Shown: positions 32,671 through 43,544 of the stretch, in pieces
Layout: every line of letters begins with the position of its first letter
How positions within the stretch are numbered: the stretch's first letter is position 1
From: Nemania diffusa
Taxonomy: Eukaryota > Ascomycota > Sordariomycetes > Xylariales > Xylariaceae
Direction: 5' to 3'
Length of the DNA: 64,000 nucleotides
NCBI GenBank assembly: GCA_038501195.1
Contig: JBBPUQ010000002.1
Location: 992,001 to 1,056,000 of the forward strand
Made by a program: the position numbers and the translations under genes
Notes under the pieces: model-generated
Told to the model about the DNA's origin: nothing
What the model saw: the letters and a program-made list of their open reading frames with translations, nothing else
Database searches by the model: none

Positions 32671-33309
32671 TCAATTAGTAGCTTCCCGAGTAGCAATATT
32701 AATCCTGACTGATTTTTCGACAGTTTTGATCTCTTTTATAAGATCGTCTTTGGCAGACTCAAGGTTTTCCTTGACAGACTTGAGATTTTCCTTGACAGAC
32801 TTGAGGTCTTCCTTAACAGACTTGAGGTCTTCCTTAACAGACTTGAAGTCTTCCTTGACAGACTTGAGGTCTTCCTTGACAGAATTGATGTCTTTCTTCA
32901 GGTCTTCCTTAAAAGACTTGAGGTCTTCCTTGACAGACTTGAGGTCTTCCTTAACAAAATTGAGGTCTTCCTTGACAGAATTGATGTCTTTCTTCAGGTC
33001 TTCCTTGACAGACTTGAGGTCTTCCTTGACAGAATTGATGTCTTCCTTCAGCTCTTTCTTGGTAGACTCAAGGTCTTCCTTGACAGACTTCACCTCATCC
33101 TTGATAGCCTGCCTAAGAGACCGGGTCATGTCGTCCTTAAAACTATCCATAGTATTCGTGAACTCGTCAAGTTTTCCCAGCTTGGTAGAAATGTCTGGGT
33201 CAGTAAACGCAGGCGAATTTTCGTGTAGCCGAAAACCGTCTGTTATGGCTTGATAGTGACCTGATAAGCCAACACGGTCTGGCATACCTGGCGAAAGTGC
33301 CCTGTTCAT
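32671..33309 (-). CDS. Heptad-repeat coiled-coil protein
   Basis: A 212-residue single-exon protein of unknown function. The first 60 residues are non-repetitive (PDRVGLSGHYQAITDGFRLH). From about residue 72 to 195 it is an almost uninterrupted series of seven-residue units close to DLKSVKE, with variants such as DINSVKE, DLNFVKE and DFKSVKE; this gives about 17 heptads with Val or Ile and Leu in the core positions, an ideal parallel coiled coil. The same periodicity is seen as a 21-bp DNA repeat (GACTTGAGGTCTTCCTTGACA type), so unit number may be unstable. The C-terminus is LIKEIKTVEKSVRINIATREATN. There is no signal peptide or membrane segment. The repeats keep frame and avoid stops over all units, which argues for a real gene. 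It ends directly at a T/A palindrome. No homologue family can be named from sequence alone. Confidence 0.7.
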   Translation of the reverse strand: MNRALSPGMPDRVGLSGHYQAITDGFRLHENSPAFTDPDISTKLGKLDEFTNTMDSFKDDMTRSLRQAIKDEVKSVKEDLESTKKELKEDINSVKEDLKSVKEDLKKDINSVKEDLNFVKEDLKSVKEDLKSFKEDLKKDINSVKEDLKSVKEDFKSVKEDLKSVKEDLKSVKENLKSVKENLESAKDDLIKEIKTVEKSVRINIATREATN

Positions 33310-34109
33310 GATGTATTTTATGTATGAAATGATGTGTACCTAGAAGGAGTGAAAGAGGTGGAGAAGAAGTGGAGGAAGTGTAGGAAGTGGAAGAAGATAG
33401 GTAGGTAATAGCGCGCGTGGTGCATTGTTGATTTATGTCAATAGATTCTACTTGTGTAACAATTACGGTCACCCGCGCCCCTGCGTTGGCCGGGGAACGC
33501 TAAGTAAGTGCATTATCACGTGATTGAAAAGGGAGTCCTACATGTAACTATGCAGTACTCTGCGGATCACTTTTACAGTGGGACTCTCAGTTTGTCGCAA
33601 TACTCATTAACTACGTGCTTAGCAGACATCATGTTTGTCCACAAACGGTATTGCATCTGTGTACTTCGCTTTCTAGACTACTGTATCAAGGTAGCGCGAC
33701 TTTTGATGCAAGAACTGCATGTAAAAGATTGCATGGCTCTTGAATCCAAGTCCTATGATCGCCGGATCAGTAGTTGGGTCGTTTGCATTTTTTGCATATT
33801 TTTGGTTAGATTTTCGTCTAGCTCAACCCTAGAGAAACTGTGACACTACTAAGACTGTTCACTCTTTATACTTTTACTAGAGTAGGCGGTTATTACACTA
33901 TTTTAAAGTATCTCACTTGATAACGAATTCGTATCTTAGGGCGATTTGCCAAGTTAATTTACTCGTCTCGAGCTTCCGCATCTATCACAGCTCATCAAGA
34001 CTTCAGCTTTAACCATACAGCGAAGAGCATCATCTCACCTATGAAGGTGAAGAATCTTCATCAAGTTGCTTGTGATGGCTTGTACGACATCGTAACAACT
34101 GAGCAGTGC
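33310..34109. other. Intergenic with short 5S-like fragment
   Basis: At 33763-33780 the string GGATCAGTAGTTGGGTCG matches the 3' domain of 5S rRNA, then diverges. A plus-strand open frame 33508-33843 spans it and has no known domain. Confidence 0.45.
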
Positions 34110-34690
34110 TAGAGTGGTTGCCTGCCTACTACCTCACTTACGCCTTCTTAATTACCGGCCTTTAAGGCAACGTCAACCTCATCGTCTCTGGCATACAATA
34201 TACTCTTCCCATCGCGTAACTCTGATGCGTTGCTAGAGTTAGAAAGTAGTGCTCATTCATTTAGCTTCACCACGATTATGATCTTCTTCATCGATGGTAC
34301 CGGCCGCCGCACTCTTCTCATCGTTAGTATCCCTAGCACGGGTATCTACCACTTCATCATTGGCGGAGCCCTCGGCGGCCTTTTAGAGCATGGCCTAGGC
34401 GGCGTACAAGGGAGTGCGAGCGTAACATTTTGAGGTCACCAAGACGCTATTGCACACGGTAATCGCCTTTAACTACCTCCTCATATATGCTCATCAGAAA
34501 TGATCTGACGCTAGCGCCTGTCGCCTGGATTTACGCTGACAGAGTCTGGCTTCTCAGAAAGCGTGCTACTGGCATGCCTCTGGGAGCTGTGGCTAGTTGG
34601 CTATTCAACTTCGCTCTCAGCCTATCGTACTGCGGACGCTTTAGAATCTCTAGTACAAGGTCTTTATTATCTTTGTTTTACCTCTGAAGT
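34110..34690 (+). pseudogene. Decayed MFS sugar transporter
   Basis: Three fragments in three frames match the second half of fungal hexose/sugar transporters in order. The first reads YYLTYAFLITGL, then TAA at 34163-34165 where Thr or Ser is expected, then GNVNLIVSGIQY and TAA at 34217. The second (from about 34278) reads IFFIDGTGRRTLLIV, the D-x-x-GRR loop. The third (from about 34505) reads APVAWIYADRVW, ATGMPLGAVASWLFNFAL, the helix 10-11 signature. Stops and frameshifts between them show that it is dead; the N-terminal half is absent or beyond recognition. Confidence 0.75.
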
Positions 34691-35683
34691 TACTAGCTTG
34701 CTTGGGGACGTGTGGGAAGACGATTGAAAATGTTAAGTCGGTCTTTGCTGAGGGCGCACTAGCGCCTAGGCGCCTAAAAGAGGGTTGAGCGCGAACGTGC
34801 TGGCGAAGTGGTATATGCCGAGGTTTACCGAGAGTCTTAGAAGCGTAGCGAAGGAGAGGAAGCGAAGGAGAGGAAGCGAAGGAGAGGAAGCGAAGGAGAG
34901 GAAGCGAAGGAGAGGAAGCGAAGGAGAGGAAGCGAAGGAGAGGAAGCGAAGGAGAGGAAGCGAAGGAGAGGAAGCGAAGGAGAGGCTGTTTAGACGTGGT
35001 GAGTTTGGGTCTGTTTGTGGTAATTCACTCATGCTCATATATAAATACCTTTGGGTTGCTTGCAAACATCCGTAGCATTTAAATATAGTAGAGAAGTGAA
35101 GGTTTCCATCGGGATGCACCCTACACTTGCATTATCTTAGAAGTACCTATCTAGGCGTTCATGTATGCACCTACCTAGGTGCCATTGGAACGTAGTAGAT
35201 ACCCCCTAAACCCCTGACATTGCTGCACTATCGGGGGCTAACTCTAGCGCATTGGCGTACCACGTTTTTTACTGGGCAGGGCCTGTACCTATGTACATCA
35301 TCGCATCTACCTTAGGTACTATCTACGAGCGTAATTTATCTAGTCAGTCACGCACCTTCTTTTCTCATGAGATATCTTCGCGCCCCGTTTAGAAGTTCGC
35401 TTCAATTGCCTTCAGTCTCTTCGCACCGTCTTTCTTGGCGATTGATTTCGCATGTGCCTGGGCGTAAGAACTATGCGATAACCCAAACACGTACATGAGC
35501 GCATTCAATCGCCCTGCTGTTTTGTGTTGGCGCCGCCTCGAACTCTCCCGCCCTCAAGCTCGCCCTCGTCTTCACTTGAGCCCGCAACCGACCTCCCATC
35601 AAGCCTCGCGACTCCTATCTCCTATCCTCCAATATCGAACTCCAAACCCCGCATCGTAATCCCGAAATCCCGACACTCCCATT
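34691..35683. other. Intergenic with minisatellite and ELMO promoter
   Basis: The left part holds the 14-bp minisatellite listed separately; the right part is CT-rich before the ELMO-family start codon. Words of the CCTAGGTA type recur at 35131-35190 without forming a defined element. Confidence 0.5.
34845..34984. repeat. 14-bp minisatellite, about 10 copies
   Basis: The unit GAAGCGAAGGAGAG is repeated head to tail about ten times with almost no variation; the first copy is GTAGCGAAGGAGAG-like. It is purine-only on one strand apart from one C per unit. The open frames across it on both strands follow from the repeat containing no stop. Confidence 0.95.
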
Positions 35684-37810
35684 ATGGACCAGGCCGAAAT
35701 ACCAGCGCTTTTGGCGCGGCTGGCCAGCGACGAGGATGCTTCGCGAAAGATGGCAGTTTTCAAGCTACAATCGTCAATCAACGACCCCTCCTTTGCCGAC
35801 GTCTTCATCTCCTCAGGTGGCCTGGTTATACTGCGGCGGCTTATTATGAGCTCCGGTGGTAACACTCTCGCCTATGCCTTACAAAGTCTTAGTAGGCTGT
35901 TGGAGGTGGACATGGGATGGGAGATATTCGATAGCCCTAATTCAGGCGACCTTGTAGATCGCGTCGTCGAACTTGTTGTCTCGAATCCTCTCGTAAACAT
36001 CCTGCGAGGCGCCATGTCAATCCTGGTTGCCCTCGTCAGCCACTCGCCTCCCGAGTCCACGCCAGGCACTTTTGGTTTTCGCGCATTGAAACCAGCCATC
36101 GCTGTCTACCCCCAATTCTTCGAACTCGTGATCCAAAAGCTGCAGTCTGCCGATCACGCTCTATGTGCGACAACGCTATCCCTCATTAATGCCCTTATCA
36201 GGGATGCTATTTCGAACGAAGACAACAACAGTCGCGGTAACACAACGTCCAGTGGTACCGGGGAAGAGTGGCCCAAGTTCATCAAGAGATTACAAGATCT
36301 GGGGTTGATCAAGTCTGTGTATACCCATATGCAGAGTGCTGCTCTACAAGACCTGGCTCATCCCCTTTTAGAGTTCCAGTGTCTTACTAAGGTGTTACTG
36401 AAGAAGTGGAGACAAGTGAAGGTCGAGCTGGAGAGGCCAGAGCATCGACGCGCTCTCAAAAGCATCCATCTAACCAGTGCACCGAGCAAGGACCACCTGA
36501 ACGGGAATGGTGACGCGAAGTCTGAAGAGGCTCAAGAAATCGGCAAGAAAGGAAGCCGAAAGCATCATCCGGAGAAATGGAGGAGGCTAGGATTCGAGAC
36601 AGAAAGCCCAGCGTCTGAATTCCACAGCGCGGGCTTTCTCGGCATGATGGATCTCACGGATTACGTTAAGAAAAATGAAGATGCCTTCCAAAAACTGCTT
36701 CTCGAGCAATCTACCCGACCCCTCTATGAGCGGTGCCCTATCGCCCGTGCTAGTATGGCAGTCACTCTCACTTTATATGAGCAGTTCGATTGTGGAAACG
36801 CCGATATTGAAGATACTAGAGGACTATTTCAAATGATGGAGTCAAAACAGCAAGATAAAATGTTTTATCCATTACTCCTCCAATGGTCTCGGCTCCATAC
36901 TGCTGGTCTTCAAGCATTCTTTAGGTTATGGAAGACCACGGGTGCAGAACAGCATGATTTTGAGAAGGTCGTGGAACTCATCCGGATCTTGATAGACCAG
37001 GTTGTAAGCCAGGCTAGCCGTCAAAAAGATATCGTTGAAGTCGAGGAAGAACTCCTTGAATATGATCTCGCACGGCTCCGCGAAGTACAAATGAATCTCC
37101 TTAGCTTGTCTTTCGAAGACCAGTGGGGCGAACTCTTCTCCACAGTACGCCAGAGCCTCAAGCAAGAGGCTCTCACCTTTGTCAAAGAGCAACGGGTTCG
37201 ATGCCTGCTGCAGGGATCATGGTTCTCTAAACCCGCACCCCGCAAAGAGAGCAGGGGCGAGGACTTGCAGGCCCGCCGTGCTACGCATGGCACGCTCTGG
37301 AGATACGCAAAGCTATCACACAACAGGCGTTATCTACACTGGGCTGATTTCGGTCTAAGAACCGGTCAAGAACCTGCGCTCGATGCTCTGACTGAGAAGG
37401 TGGATTTGAGGATGGTGAGCTCGGTCATGTCTAACGTTTCGGAGCGAAAAGGCGACTCGTCATCGACGGAGCTTTCGGCTTCAAAGCACTCGACTAAGAT
37501 TACCATTTACGGCTTCGTAAACCCAGAAGAGGCTCGCAAAGGGGCGGAAGGCAAGGAAGAGCCAGTGCTTATCCTGTATCCCCTGAGCGATAGCCTGGCC
37601 TCCGAGTGGCTGGACGGGCTGCTTATGTTGCTTGAACAAGCACCGATCACGGCCGAGACGAATAAGCTGCTCGACCTCGTCGCAGACTACGGGGTGAAGA
37701 TTAGACTGCTCAAGGTGCGGATGGAGGCGACCTACCTACCTCCCCCAGCCGGTGCTGGCATGATGCCGAGCCGTGATGGCTTGGATGACGACTACTATTA
37801 CGACATCTAA
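35684..37810 (+). CDS. ELMO/CED-12 family protein
   Basis: A 708-residue single-exon protein with the layout of ELMO/CED-12, the partner of DOCK-type exchange factors that activate Rac-like GTPases in actin control. The N-terminal ~300 residues are ARM-like helices (SSGGLVILRRLI, ALQSLSRLLEVD, NPLVNILRGAMSILVALVSH). The middle (about 310-470) is the ELMO domain region with LEQSTRPLYERCPIARASM. The C-terminal part from about 480 has a PH-like fold: RCLLQGSWFSKPAPR, then LWRYAKLSHNRRYLHWADFG, and PVLILYPLSDSLASEWLDGL. The end is Pro-rich then acidic (GLDDDYYYDI), possibly an SH3-binding tail as in animal ELMO. Filamentous ascomycetes carry one such gene. A normal length, no stops and clean codon use indicate that it is functional. 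Confidence 0.88.
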   Translation: MDQAEIPALLARLASDEDASRKMAVFKLQSSINDPSFADVFISSGGLVILRRLIMSSGGNTLAYALQSLSRLLEVDMGWEIFDSPNSGDLVDRVVELVVSNPLVNILRGAMSILVALVSHSPPESTPGTFGFRALKPAIAVYPQFFELVIQKLQSADHALCATTLSLINALIRDAISNEDNNSRGNTTSSGTGEEWPKFIKRLQDLGLIKSVYTHMQSAALQDLAHPLLEFQCLTKVLLKKWRQVKVELERPEHRRALKSIHLTSAPSKDHLNGNGDAKSEEAQEIGKKGSRKHHPEKWRRLGFETESPASEFHSAGFLGMMDLTDYVKKNEDAFQKLLLEQSTRPLYERCPIARASMAVTLTLYEQFDCGNADIEDTRGLFQMMESKQQDKMFYPLLLQWSRLHTAGLQAFFRLWKTTGAEQHDFEKVVELIRILIDQVVSQASRQKDIVEVEEELLEYDLARLREVQMNLLSLSFEDQWGELFSTVRQSLKQEALTFVKEQRVRCLLQGSWFSKPAPRKESRGEDLQARRATHGTLWRYAKLSHNRRYLHWADFGLRTGQEPALDALTEKVDLRMVSSVMSNVSERKGDSSSTELSASKHSTKITIYGFVNPEEARKGAEGKEEPVLILYPLSDSLASEWLDGLLMLLEQAPITAETNKLLDLVADYGVKIRLLKVRMEATYLPPPAGAGMMPSRDGLDDDYYYDI

Positions 37811-38675
37811 GCCAGAGGTTCTCTACATTTATTAATCCAACAAGGCAGGTGTATGAAGAGAAAGGAGCCGGGGCGTTTGGTTTGTGCTTTTTTGGAAGAT
37901 ATACCCCAACCCAGTGTTGAAAGCTGTGTTTGAGCACTAGAGAGCTTTATACCATGCTGGTTTGTATTTGTGGAAATGCTTTAATTCGCAGACTACTTAA
38001 ATAGATAGATACCTTCTGAGTTGGTACCTATTTGTAGCATAATGAAATAACACGAAGAAAAAGTATATGCATACAAGGCAAAGTAATCGCGGCCAATAAA
38101 CATAACATCGCATATCGAAACGTACCTACGTCAGCTCATAAAATGATATTGTGGCATGGATGGCGGGAGGCATCTCGTGGTGCCGTTGCCATCTTACCCG
38201 AACTGGGGGAGTCGACGAGCATGGGTTATAGTGATATTAGCCAATGAGGTGCTACGACTCGTAGAGAGAGCACTGCACAGGGAGTGCTTCCGCGGTTGCT
38301 CCGCCACCATCAATACACCACCCTACCTCTTAAGTATAAGCCTGAAGCAATTACTTACGCACATGTATGCAGCCATTCAGCCAAGGCGCTTTTCTAGTGT
38401 ATCCATCTGCGTAATAAGTGTGCATGGAGGTAACTCCCCAACCACCCCAGAGCAATACCTAGCGTCGCAGCTGCAAGGATCCTAGTAAGTATTCATAGCT
38501 GAGTTGTGATCCCTCATCGTAGAACGTTCCATGTTCGAATTACAACATGCTCTCTATTCTTTATTCCTCACAAATCGTTTGTCCCAGGAATCAATCCCTT
38601 TCTTGTCTCACCTGAACGCCCATCCAACGGAAAAGTTTTTATTACAGTAGCACCCAATAAAACGGGACCTCAGCC
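37811..38675. other. Intergenic, nothing recognised
   Basis: Tandemly oriented genes flank this gap. It should hold the ELMO terminator and the next promoter, but no distinct site stands out. Confidence 0.5.
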
Positions 38676-40014
38676 ATGCCACCATCACCCCCGTCATCAC
38701 CGAAACCCCCTCCCGAGAACCCCCGCCATGGTGAATTTCGAGACAACAATTGGCGCTGTAAGTACCTCGTCGTCAGGCCAGCCTTGGAAAGGCTGTTTTG
38801 GTTTAATTTAAATCCATGGGTCAACAAAGCTAAGAGTATCGCATCTAGGCAATTGTGAGCCACGGCTTATGTCCAAAATCAGAGCCCTCACCTCCGGCAA
38901 GGATTACGGCAGGCGGTTCTACGGGTGTCCGAGAGGGTATAAGAAAGAGAACTCGTGTGATATGTTCATTTTTGTCGAAGACGCAAAGATTAGAGAGAGA
39001 GAGTATCTCATGACCAACGGCCGCAGCGAGAAGAGGCAGACGACGATCCAGGAGAGCATGGCGGCCCAGAAGGCGAAGCAGCAGACGCCCCCTGTAGAAA
39101 ACGACGGTCTGCAGCCTGCCGCGGCCAGTTCCAGCAGGCCAGTAGCCGCTGCGTCTACCTCGCGGGGCGGCGGCGGCGAGGAACCGTTCGTGCGACCAGA
39201 GGGCTTCGACGACACGACCTCGGGCGAGGACGACGACGAGCCTACCGTTCAGCGCAGGGCGGCGGCCAGCACACCGACCACGAAGCCCGGCGGCGCCAAG
39301 AGGAAGCGCACCGCATCGCAAGAGGACGAGTACCTCTCCGACCTCTCCTCCAGCGGCGCCGAAGAGCTCCTCGCAGCCACGGACAGGACGATCCGGCACG
39401 CCAACGCGCTGGGCAAGCAGCCCGAGCGCCCCTTCATCACGCCCAGCGCGCCGCGCACAACCGACGTGCAGAACGGCATGGTGACGCCCTCGCTAACAAT
39501 GGGCCGGTCCGTAGAGCGGAAGCTCTTCCCAACCACCACCACCTCCACCTCCTCCTCCTCAGAAACCAGCAACCTCGCTGCCCCCTCCTCCCCCTCCAAG
39601 CGCCCCCGCCCCTCCTCCTCCGCCCAGAACCCCGCGCCCCCGTCCTCGCGCGCCCCCGACTCCGTGCGCCTCTTCGGCACCGAAGCAACCATAAGCTCCA
39701 CGCCCCCCCTCCCCGCGCCCAGCCCGTCCCCGCCACAGCGCGGCCCGATGCCGCAAGCGGCGGACCTGACGGCGGAGGTCATGGACCTCCTCAAGGACCA
39801 GGACATAGCGCCGCTCATCCGCGCCGAGGTGCGCCGCGTGCTCGAGCGGCACGCGAACATGGCCCGGGGCCTCGAGCGCGGGCGCGAGGCGTCGCGGAAG
39901 GCGGTGCGCGAGGCCGAGGAGAGGGCTGCGAGGCTGCAGGAGGTGGCGGATGGGCTGGAGAAGGCGAGGCAGGAGTTGCGGACGCAGCTTATGGAGTTGT
40001 GGAATCGGGCTTGA
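38676..40014 (+). CDS. GRF zinc-finger protein with C-terminal coiled coil
   Basis: A 415-residue nuclear-type protein. Exon 1 is 38676-38757, the intron begins GTAAGT and ends ATCTAG at 38848, and exon 2 is 38849-40014; the splice creates the first zinc Cys codon. The N-terminal GRF finger is complete: Cys28-N-Cys30, then GKDYGRRFYGC with Cys54 and NSCDMF with Cys64. GRF fingers bind single-stranded nucleic acid in proteins such as TOP3A, APE2 and NEIL3. The long middle is disordered, Ser/Pro-rich, with a KRKR nuclear-signal-like site near residue 170. The last ~80 residues form a charged helix (ADLTAEVMDLLKDQD, then VREAEERAARLQEVADGL), a coiled coil. GC content is far above the flanks. No catalytic domain is present, so it may be a DNA-repair or chromatin adaptor; that role is inference. 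Confidence 0.85.
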
Positions 40015-41652
40015 TGGGGTGGGCGTGGCGCGGTTGAGGGGATGATGACTGGCGCGGTTTGGTTGGGGTTGGTGAGGTTTATAGGGGGTTAGGGTCGGGT
40101 TTGGGTTCGGTAGGGCAGTGGCTACGGATGGGGATATAAGGTTTTGGGATTGAGTTTGTGTGGGTTATGGTCGGTGGCCGGGTCCGGGCAGATGAGGTAA
40201 TGAATGGATGATTGTCTTGAGAGAGATGTATGTAGTATTAGATACCATTTGGCACTTATGGACTTAATCTGCGCTCAATTAATCGCAATGATGTTGCTTC
40301 AGATTTATTTTGATCTGTTTAAATGCGCCCGAGCCGAGGTATTCCATCGTCAATCTGCTGGACGTCATCCCCCCTGAGCTACGGATTAGTACCGCTGTGC
40401 GCACATTCATCTGCCATGATTAAGAGATGACATGAATCACTATCTGAGGGATTATTTCATTCATCGTTAAGGAACTGAAAAGGCATTTAAAGACTTGATG
40501 AAACAAGGTTAGTCACGTCAATGATTAGGTAATTCAGAGTAGGTAAAAGACAGGGCACATGTGACTCATTAAGGCACAACATAATGCGACAACTATTTTA
40601 TCCTCTAGATAGCGTGAGTGGAATGTTAAATGAACTGGTTCTCCTTTGTTGTTGATTGCGATTGAACAGAATAATATGAATCCCTACTACGTAAACAACC
40701 ATGGCTTGCAAGGTAGAGAGAGACTCATGTTAGTCGGAAAGTATTGTCGAGGTGAGCCTCTCTAACCAAAGTATGTTCTGCATCTAGAACCATCTTGGCT
40801 ATGAAAGATGAGATACAGGGTGAATGAAACAAGACGAAACATATGGACTGTGAGAGAAATCAGAATAGAAAAACTGGGCTGATGAGTTGGGACTTATAAT
40901 TTTCACATAATACATGACATGCTATATAGTAAATAATAGCGTCCAGTCGTCATGTAGCTTAGCTTTCTCACAATGACACATCTGGGTTTCATAAATGAGC
41001 TTTGTAGATGAGTATTTTAGGTACCTACCTATTCATTCGTATAAAAACGATAGTAGGGGCTGGCTGTTGTGACCATCAAGCTGCAACTACCTAGGTACCA
41101 CCTGAACGTGGTTAACTTTACACCTAAGGGGGGTCTTTTGTTATAGCGGCTTCTAATATAGCATTCCATGGGGGAATAGGGAAACGGGGGCCTAGGCAGG
41201 GGTTACTCAACCATAAGTCGTGCTTGCCAACTTGAAAGGCCTGAACTTCTATGTAGTCTTTCTACAGAGTACCATCAACTGAATCACCAAAACGAGAAAA
41301 TTACCCGCGTCACATTCATCTGCCTCTACCTTTTATATCTGCACACCAGCGCCCTGAATTATCATCTACCAGCATTCATCTTCTCGCTTTCTTTTGCAAA
41401 TTCCTTCCGTTTTAAAATTCACCCTCAAGACTACGAAGGTTACTTCAATCACAAGTCCCTGCGACCGATCCTCCAGCCACATCTTCTTTGTTCCTCGGTA
41501 CACTTCGATGGAAGCGCAGTCGAAAGCAGAATCAATCAGATAAAGCACTCTCTGGCAAGGGGCTGGATCGACACAGAGCGAAAGTCCAACAACTCCATCC
41601 ATTAGCCCGCTGAAAATACGAAGAGCCCACCGCTCACCACCGCTCACCCACC
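40015..41652. other. Intergenic, nothing recognised
   Basis: Starts with a G-rich 3' flank (40015-40200, GGGTTNGG-like words) and then becomes AT-rich. The 5' leader of the next gene is CT-rich. No gene or repeat identified. Confidence 0.5.
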
Positions 41653-42222
41653 ATGTCCTCTACATCACAGAAAACCGAAGATTGGTCCACGTCCAGCAGC
41701 TCCGGGGGCATGAGTTAGAACCAAATATTGGCCGCGAGGGCTGCAGCGGCGCAGGCCGACGAGGACAGACGGTATAGACGGGATCGACGTGCCGGCCTCA
41801 TCACAGATTCAGAGCCGCTCGAGGACAAGGAGGAAGACGTCGAGTCCGGTGTCGGCCCCATACCTCCCGAATCGACCAGGGATCCGTCTCCCTCCGGTCT
41901 CAGTGAGGAAGGAATGATGGCTTGGGTCAACCAGACAGATCCCGCACACGGCGTCCCCAGCCCAGACGATCTCAGCACGAGCCATTCGGAACAGGAACCA
42001 GAGTCTCCAGTCTATCTATCAGGCTACGAGGGCAGCAGCGAACCCGACTTTCATAGCTTGAAGCGGATGCACCGCTTGTCGAGGCAAAAGCGGCGGATGA
42101 CCAAGAAGAAGCGCAAAATGGGGGCGGGAAGGGGCAAGGGCAAGAGCAAAAAGGCGCGCTACGATCCGAAGAAGACTTCCAGCTTCCCTTCGACCGAAAC
42201 TGAGAGCTCTTCCGATTACTAG
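41653..42222 (+). pseudogene. Small acidic/basic protein broken by in-frame TAG
   Basis: From ATG at 41653 the frame reads MSSTSQKTEDW and then a Ser/Gly run, meets TAG at 41716-41718, and continues open in the same frame to a stop at 42222, with NQILAARAAAAQ just after the TAG. The full frame is 190 codons including both stops. The body has an Arg/Asp stretch (DEDRRYRRDRRAG), an acidic Pro/Ser middle, and a strongly basic tail (KKKRKMGAGRGKGKSKKARY) that looks like a nuclear-localisation or nucleic-acid-binding tail. No GT..AG pair removes the TAG. It may be a recent pseudogene, a C-to-T change at a CAG codon, or a protein that starts at a later codon; no ATG occurs soon after the TAG (the next is about 60 codons on). 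Function unknown. Confidence 0.55.
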
Positions 42223-43544
42223 AGGAGCGGGCGTGATGGTAATATCGATTTTGGTATCTGATACGCAGGACACAACATTTCAGCACAAGAAGCTATCGTG
42301 ATTTGGGCGCTGGCGACGTATCAGTGTTAGCTTGAGCGATTTCCGGGTTTCCAATAGGGTTCCGTAGTTGATCCTTAGGATAGTTGAGCTTGTAATGCTA
42401 GCTAGCACGTGCACGCACTGGTATAAATGAGTGTAACGTTTGACTTGATAGCTAGTTCCAGAACCACTTCTAGGTTTTCGAATATAGCTTGTGAGTACTA
42501 AGGTTGAACGAAATCTGCATTCTAGAATAGCATATCATAGAAGGCTTGACAAGTTGTTGATCAATCCATCACAGTGAAGGCTTTTTCTATCGCTAGGTGC
42601 GATTATTGGCGGGCGTGCTGATGGTGCTAACTTGTAGTAATGATGTGCAGAAGAAGCAAATAGACGACATATGGTGCTCAAGTTAGCGCTCGTACTGCCT
42701 CCCTCACCCTACAATCTCTCTAGACGGTAGGAGGATAGAATAACATGACACCTTTCTTAAGTCAATATGTCTTTAGGGGCATAGAAGAGCTTCTCAAAGC
42801 TTGGAAAGATGGAGTGCAGCATAACAAACTTGACGGCGGAAACCTATTATATTCAAATTCACCATACGGCCACTCCAGACAGAAACTGACATGATGTAGT
42901 CGTAGTTCCGCTAAAGAATGTTTTCTCTCTCTCAAGCAATCAATCTGTCTTATAAAGCTGTTTCTTGTATGATAAACCTTTTCCATACTAAGTTGATCGC
43001 TACGCATCGACGCAGACGGTTGGCTGCCTGTGTTTGTAAGCGGCACACCACAACGTTCAAGTAGAGCACCGCAGAGGGAGTAGACAACGATCCAGAACAC
43101 TTTACAGGTATGAGATGCTGTAGGGGCGAGTGCAAAGTGAGGGGTCATTGCCCATGATTGACATGGTCACCCACAAATAGCGGATTAAATCACACATAGA
43201 TAATTTAGCGATGGGTTTCGAGATGTAGTCAGTGTTACTCATCGTAGTATTATGATAATAGTCATTTGATGCGATTGGACCCTTTTTGAGGGTTCTGAAT
43301 AAGCAACCTTCCCGTGATTTTGTAGATGAAACCTGCCAGCCAATAACGACCACTTGACTGATGCAATGATGACGCTTTGCAGAACTACAATCTAAGGGTA
43401 GTGGATGAAGATAGCATGGTACCGCCCGGATTTTATCTTCCCTACATGGTTTATGTTAATAGTCATACAGATTTCTTTCGAAGCTTCCGTCTGTGCCCGC
43501 TGTCGGTCTTTCGTTTCATCCTCGTCCTTGTGCCTGTCGCAAAA
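42223..43544. other. Intergenic, nothing certain
   Basis: An open minus-strand frame at 42762-43148 has no known domain. An in-frame 5' extension of the next gene from 43377 is possible but reads like untranslated leader. Confidence 0.45.

Noticed and set aside
33508..33843. 111-codon plus-strand frame
   Set aside because: It runs through a 5S rRNA fragment and has no domain.
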